This document shows, in pieces, positions 32,247 to 32,326 of a DNA stretch of 32,326 nt. Numbering within the stretch: position 1 is the stretch's first letter; every line of letters begins with the position of its first letter. Under the pieces are notes generated by a model. The model saw only the letters and a list, made by a program, of their open reading frames with translations. It was not told where the DNA came from and searched no databases. The translations under genes were made by a program, and so were the position numbers. Source of the DNA: JAQBDA01 sp041301185. GTDB lineage: Bacteria > Chloroflexota > Anaerolineae > Anaerolineales > UBA4823. Location of the stretch: positions 1 through 32,326 of the forward strand of contig JBFYSV010000335.1 of NCBI GenBank assembly GCA_041301185.1. Reading direction: 5' to 3'.

Positions 32247-32326
32247 TCAATAAATTTGGACTTAGACACTTGGCGAGGGGTTGGGTGTGTGTGGGGGTTC
32301 GGTGCACGCCCACAAACCACCACTTC
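32247..32326. other. terminal non-coding stretch with a weak G/T-rich hairpin
   Basis: The last 80 bases hold no gene. TGTGGG and CCCACA can pair around 13 bases, inside a G/T-rich then C/A-rich run. This may be a terminator stem or part of a longer repeat cut off by the window end. Confidence 0.25.

Noticed and set aside
1..32326. tRNA, rRNA, CRISPR array, insertion sequence or prophage genes
   Set aside because: I saw no TTCGA-type tRNA arms with acceptor pairing in the gaps, no regular spaced repeats, and no transposase or phage proteins.

Overview
The window looks like chromosomal DNA of a free-living bacterium, most plausibly a member of the Chloroflexota, class Anaerolineae. This is an inference from gene content and style, since there is no rRNA gene to anchor it. 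Supporting signs are a sortase next to a tiny one-helix membrane protein, a MacB-type transporter paired with a Ser/Thr/Pro-rich CARDB-like secreted protein, the short alpha-glucan phosphorylase, a YpdA-like flavoprotein and a stand-alone dnaA. I see 26 protein genes and no rRNA, tRNA, CRISPR array, transposase gene or prophage. Coding density is high, with two gene-free stretches longer than 300 bases (9769-10423 and 12332-12815).

Region 1 (1-8421). surE converges on a four-gene minus-strand operon (hutI, HD phosphohydrolase, response regulator, inositol-monophosphatase-like), tightly packed and partly overlapping. Divergent from hutI is an aspartase/fumarase-superfamily gene, then a sortase, a 68-residue one-helix protein and an AI-2E-family transporter.

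Region 2 (8425-12400). dnaA (minus) and dnaK (plus) diverge from a 655-base gap that holds a dnaA promoter, a hairpin-forming dnaA leader and a cluster of YTATCC motifs, one being a near-consensus DnaA box. It is a possible but unproven replication origin. dnaK ends in a very strong terminator and has no CIRCE operator, grpE or dnaJ beside it.

Region 3 (12400-15545). A long hairpin-rich leader precedes a polyprenyl-phosphate sugar-1-phosphate transferase, followed by gmhA and the convergent gmhB. This is a surface-glycan module that implies heptose synthesis.

Region 4 (15709-20473). A Yip1-like membrane protein, an ABC ATPase, a secreted IPT/CARDB-like protein and a MacB-like permease form one export or envelope-stress cassette.

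Region 5 (20500-27429). An S1-domain RNA-binding protein (minus) and a dynamin-like GTPase (plus) diverge from two near-perfect sigma70-type promoters. The GTPase starts a run of five genes: dynamin-like GTPase, small membrane protein, selA, M24 peptidase, tsaD.

Region 6 (27518-32326). A FAD oxidoreductase behind a TATAAT box that suggests a leaderless mRNA; an 82-base nested palindrome that looks like a small repeat element; a radical SAM/Cys-rich protein with an N-terminal AbrB-like domain; and glgP.

The most interesting signals are the nested palindrome at 28628-28709, the AbrB-radical SAM fusion, the S1 leader hairpin, the recurrent TATAAT box 6-7 bases before start codons, and the unexplained leader before the sugar transferase. 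I found no clear new defence or mobile system.
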